NCBI GenBank assembly: GCA_903847285.1
Contig: CAINDH010000258.1
Coordinates: 1-7,336, forward strand
DNA length: 7,336 nucleotides
Origin: an uncultured Verrucomicrobia subdivision 3 bacterium
Lineage (GTDB): Bacteria > Verrucomicrobiota > Verrucomicrobiae > Limisphaerales > UBA11358
Reading direction: 5' to 3'
Shown: positions 5,507 through 7,336 of the stretch, piece after piece
Position numbering within the stretch: position 1 is the first letter of the stretch
Layout: every line of letters begins with the position of its first letter
Program-made: the position numbers and the translations under genes
The notes under the pieces: model-generated
Databases searched by the model: none
The model's input: only the letters and a program-made list of their open reading frames with translations
Told to the model about the DNA's origin: nothing

Positions 5507-7069
5507 ATGAAACCCCAAGTCGAAATCTATGACACGACCCTGCGCGACGGTTCGCAGGGCGAAGGCATCAACTTTTCGGTCGCCGACAAGCTGCGAATTG
5601 CCGAGAAGCTGGACGCTTTTGGGGTTCATTACATTGAAGGCGGCTGGCCGGGCAGCAATCCGAAGGACATTGAATTTTTTGCGCAGGCCAAAAAGAAAAA
5701 ATTCAAGAACGCCCGCCTCGCGGCCTTTGGCTCGACGCGCAAAAAAGGTGTGCCGGTGGAACAAGACGATCAAGTGCGACTGCTCATTGAAGCGGGAACA
5801 CCCGTCGTCACGATCTACGGTAAGACTTCCATGCTGCACGTGAAGGAAGTATTGCGCTGCACGCCGGAAGAAAATCTCGCGATGATCGGCGACACGGTGC
5901 GCTACCTCAAGGATCACGGCAAGTTCGTCATCTACGATTGCGAACACGCTTTTGATGGCTACAAGCTCGATCCCGAATACGCGCTCGATACCTGGCGCGC
6001 GGCGGAAAAGGCGGGCGCGGATTTCGTCGTGTTGTGCGATACGAACGGCGGTTGTCTGCCGGTGGAAATCGCGGCGATCACAAAAATTGCGCTGGGCCAA
6101 TTGAATTGCAAAATCGGCATCCACACGCACGACGACAGCGGCGTGGGCGTGGCGAATGCCCTCGCGGCGCTTGACGCCGGCGCAGTTCATGTGCAGGGCA
6201 CGGTGAACGGTTACGGCGAGCGCACCGGCAACTGCAATCTCATCAGTGTGATTCCGCTGGTGTATTTCAAGATGAAGAAGAGCTGCGTTCCCGCGAAGTC
6301 GATGGCGAAGCTCAAGGAACTTTCCATGTTCGTCGACGAGGTCGCGAACATCCGTCACAACCCGCGCCTGCCGTGGGTCGGCTCAGCGGCATTCGCGCAC
6401 AAGGGCGGCACGCACGTCAATGCGGTGCAAAAACTCGCGTCGAGCTACGAGCACATCAATCCAGAATTGGTCGGGAATGAGCGCAATATTCTCATCAGCG
6501 ATCTCGCCGGTCGCAGCAACATCGTGATGAAGGCGCAATCGCTCGGCTTCAAGCTGACGAACGAAACCCCGGAGTTGCGCGCGATTTTGGAAACGGTCAA
6601 GCAGCGCGAACACGATGGTTATGAATTTGAGGCCGCCGAAGCTTCGATGTCGCTGCTCATCCGCGCAGCGTTGCATACGAAAAACGTGCCGCGCTTCAGC
6701 ATCGAGACCTATCACGTCTCCATGCGCCGCGATCAAAAGGAATCCATCTGCGAAGCCACCGTGCGTGTGCGCGTCGGCGATGAAGTGGCCCACACGGTTG
6801 CCGAAGGCGATGGTCCGGTGAATGCCCTCGACGGCGCGCTGCGCCGCGCGTTGGTGAATTTTTTCCCAAAACTAAGATCCATTCAATTGACGGATTACAA
6901 AGTCCGCATCATCAACGGCAAGACGGGCACTGCCGCCAAAACGCGCGTGCTCATCACGTCCAGCGATGGTCAACGCGAATGGGGCACCGTCGGCGTTAGC
7001 GAGAACATCATCGAAGCCAGCTTGCAGGCGCTGGTGGATTCGATGGAATTCGCGCTGCTGAAAAAATAA
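5507..7069 (+). CDS. cimA: (R)-citramalate synthase
   Basis: This 520-aa enzyme of the DRE-TIM acyltransferase family should condense pyruvate with acetyl-CoA to (R)-citramalate, the first step of the threonine-independent route to isoleucine. The N-terminal TIM barrel carries YDTTLRDGSQGEG (8-20) with catalytic Arg13 and metal ligand Asp14, the metal-binding HTHDD with His206 and His208, and GYGERTGN (235-242). The linker has AFAHKGGTH (295-303) and the stretch INPELVGNERNILISDLAGR (317-336), which is characteristic of the CimA branch (long annotated as 2-isopropylmalate/homocitrate synthase-like). From about residue 390 to the end is the LeuA-type regulatory domain, so feedback inhibition, probably by isoleucine, is expected. 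The length is normal. ATG 5507 is chosen over TTG 5495 because the family begins just before the YDTTLRDG motif and GCGGA precedes it by 5 nt. Isopropylmalate synthase is the main alternative but less likely given these motifs. Confidence 0.92.
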   Translation: MKPQVEIYDTTLRDGSQGEGINFSVADKLRIAEKLDAFGVHYIEGGWPGSNPKDIEFFAQAKKKKFKNARLAAFGSTRKKGVPVEQDDQVRLLIEAGTPVVTIYGKTSMLHVKEVLRCTPEENLAMIGDTVRYLKDHGKFVIYDCEHAFDGYKLDPEYALDTWRAAEKAGADFVVLCDTNGGCLPVEIAAITKIALGQLNCKIGIHTHDDSGVGVANALAALDAGAVHVQGTVNGYGERTGNCNLISVIPLVYFKMKKSCVPAKSMAKLKELSMFVDEVANIRHNPRLPWVGSAAFAHKGGTHVNAVQKLASSYEHINPELVGNERNILISDLAGRSNIVMKAQSLGFKLTNETPELRAILETVKQREHDGYEFEAAEASMSLLIRAALHTKNVPRFSIETYHVSMRRDQKESICEATVRVRVGDEVAHTVAEGDGPVNALDGALRRALVNFFPKLRSIQLTDYKVRIINGKTGTAAKTRVLITSSDGQREWGTVGVSENIIEASLQALVDSMEFALLKK

Positions 7070-7074
7070 TTTTT

Positions 7075-7146
7075 GCCACAGAGGCACAGAGAACACAGAG
7101 GGGAAACCTGAAATTCTTATTTCTGTGCGCTCTGTGTCTTTGTGGC
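7075..7146. repeat. Long imperfect palindrome (cacagag/ctctgtg type) between cimA and valS
   Basis: GCCACA (7075-7080) pairs with TGTGGC (7141-7146). Pairing continues inward to about 7100/7121 through GAGGCACAGAG and CACAGAG against CTCTGTGTCTT and TTCTGTG. The only break in the ~26-bp stem is a 2x2 mismatch at 7092-7093/7128-7129, plus a few G-U pairs. The loop is about 20 nt. No T-run follows, so it is not a standard terminator. Its form (long arms, intergenic, right against a housekeeping gene) is that of a dispersed REP/MITE-like palindrome. Confidence 0.75.
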
Positions 7147-7156
7147 TAACTAAACC

Positions 7157-7336
7157 ATGAACGAAATTCCTAAAGCCTACGAGCCGCAGTCTGTCGAAGA
7201 CAAATGGTATGACTTCTGGCTGAAGCAGGGTTGCTTCACCGCCGATCCGAAGTCCGCCAAGCCCGCGTATTCCATCGTCATCCCGCCGCCGAATGTCACT
7301 GGGATGCTCCACATGGGCCACGTCTTGAATAACACC
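7157..7336 (+). CDS. valS: Valyl-tRNA synthetase, N-terminal part (runs off right edge)
   Basis: The first 60 residues of a class I aminoacyl-tRNA synthetase are visible, beginning [21 protein letters not shown]. The segment [20 protein letters not shown] contains the HIGH-type ATP-binding signature as HMGH; PPPNVTG-LHMGH is diagnostic for ValRS. The enzyme charges tRNA-Val in the cytoplasm. ATG 7157 is the first in-frame start after a TAA at 7151-7153. No Shine-Dalgarno is visible in the 10 nt between the ATG and the palindrome, so initiation may be SD-independent. The KMSKS motif, editing domain and C-terminal coiled coil lie outside the window. cimA ends 87 bp upstream on the same strand; co-transcription is possible but unproven. 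Confidence 0.95.
   Translation, partial: MNEIPKAYEPQSVEDKWYDFWLKQGCFTADPKSAKPAYSIVIPPPNVTGMLHMGHVLNNT

Noticed and set aside
5471..6358. Long antisense frame (295 aa) across cimA
   Set aside because: It is a composition-driven shadow of the strongly supported cimA coding frame. Its His/Arg/Asp-rich content shows no domain.

Overview
The window looks like Verrucomicrobiota DNA (moderate GC, Pedosphaera-like). The main reasons are a VPDSG-type PEP-CTERM sorting signal, a PrsK/PrsR regulatory pair, and a long 'cacagag/ctctgtg' palindromic spacer of a kind I associate with environmental genomes of this phylum. The taxonomic call is an inference, since no rRNA or marker phylogeny is available here.

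Layout. The left edge (about 1-121, minus) holds the N-terminus of an IS30-type transposase. A strong hairpin-plus-T-run terminator (169-199) separates it from a Wza-like outer-membrane polysaccharide export lipoprotein (270-884, plus). Converging on that gene is a minus-strand block read right to left: a VPDSG-CTERM surface protein (5021-4479), the PrsK sensor kinase (4352-2241) and the sigma-54-dependent regulator PrsR (2244-892, overlapping prsK by ATGA). Next comes a small zinc-ribbon-like CPXCG protein (5394-5218, minus). Divergent from it is citramalate synthase cimA (5507-7069, plus). A 72-bp imperfect palindrome (7075-7146) follows, and then the start of valS (7157 to the right edge).

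How it works together. PrsK/PrsR with RpoN is the known type of circuit that controls PEP-CTERM genes. Here a near-consensus -24/-12 element (TGGCAC-N5-TTGCT, 5048-5063) lies directly upstream of the VPDSG-CTERM gene, and a 16-bp perfect dyad sits about 95 bp upstream of the predicted transcription start. The pair and its probable target are therefore visible in one locus. The Wza-like protein fits the exopolysaccharide side of the same system. No exosortase gene is present in the window.

The most unusual signal is in the CPXCG gene. Its reading frame is intact except for one in-frame TGA exactly where the family has the second Cys of its C-terminal CC pair, and family-like sequence continues to a natural stop. 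It is either a candidate selenocysteine codon or a point nonsense mutation. The sequence alone does not decide.
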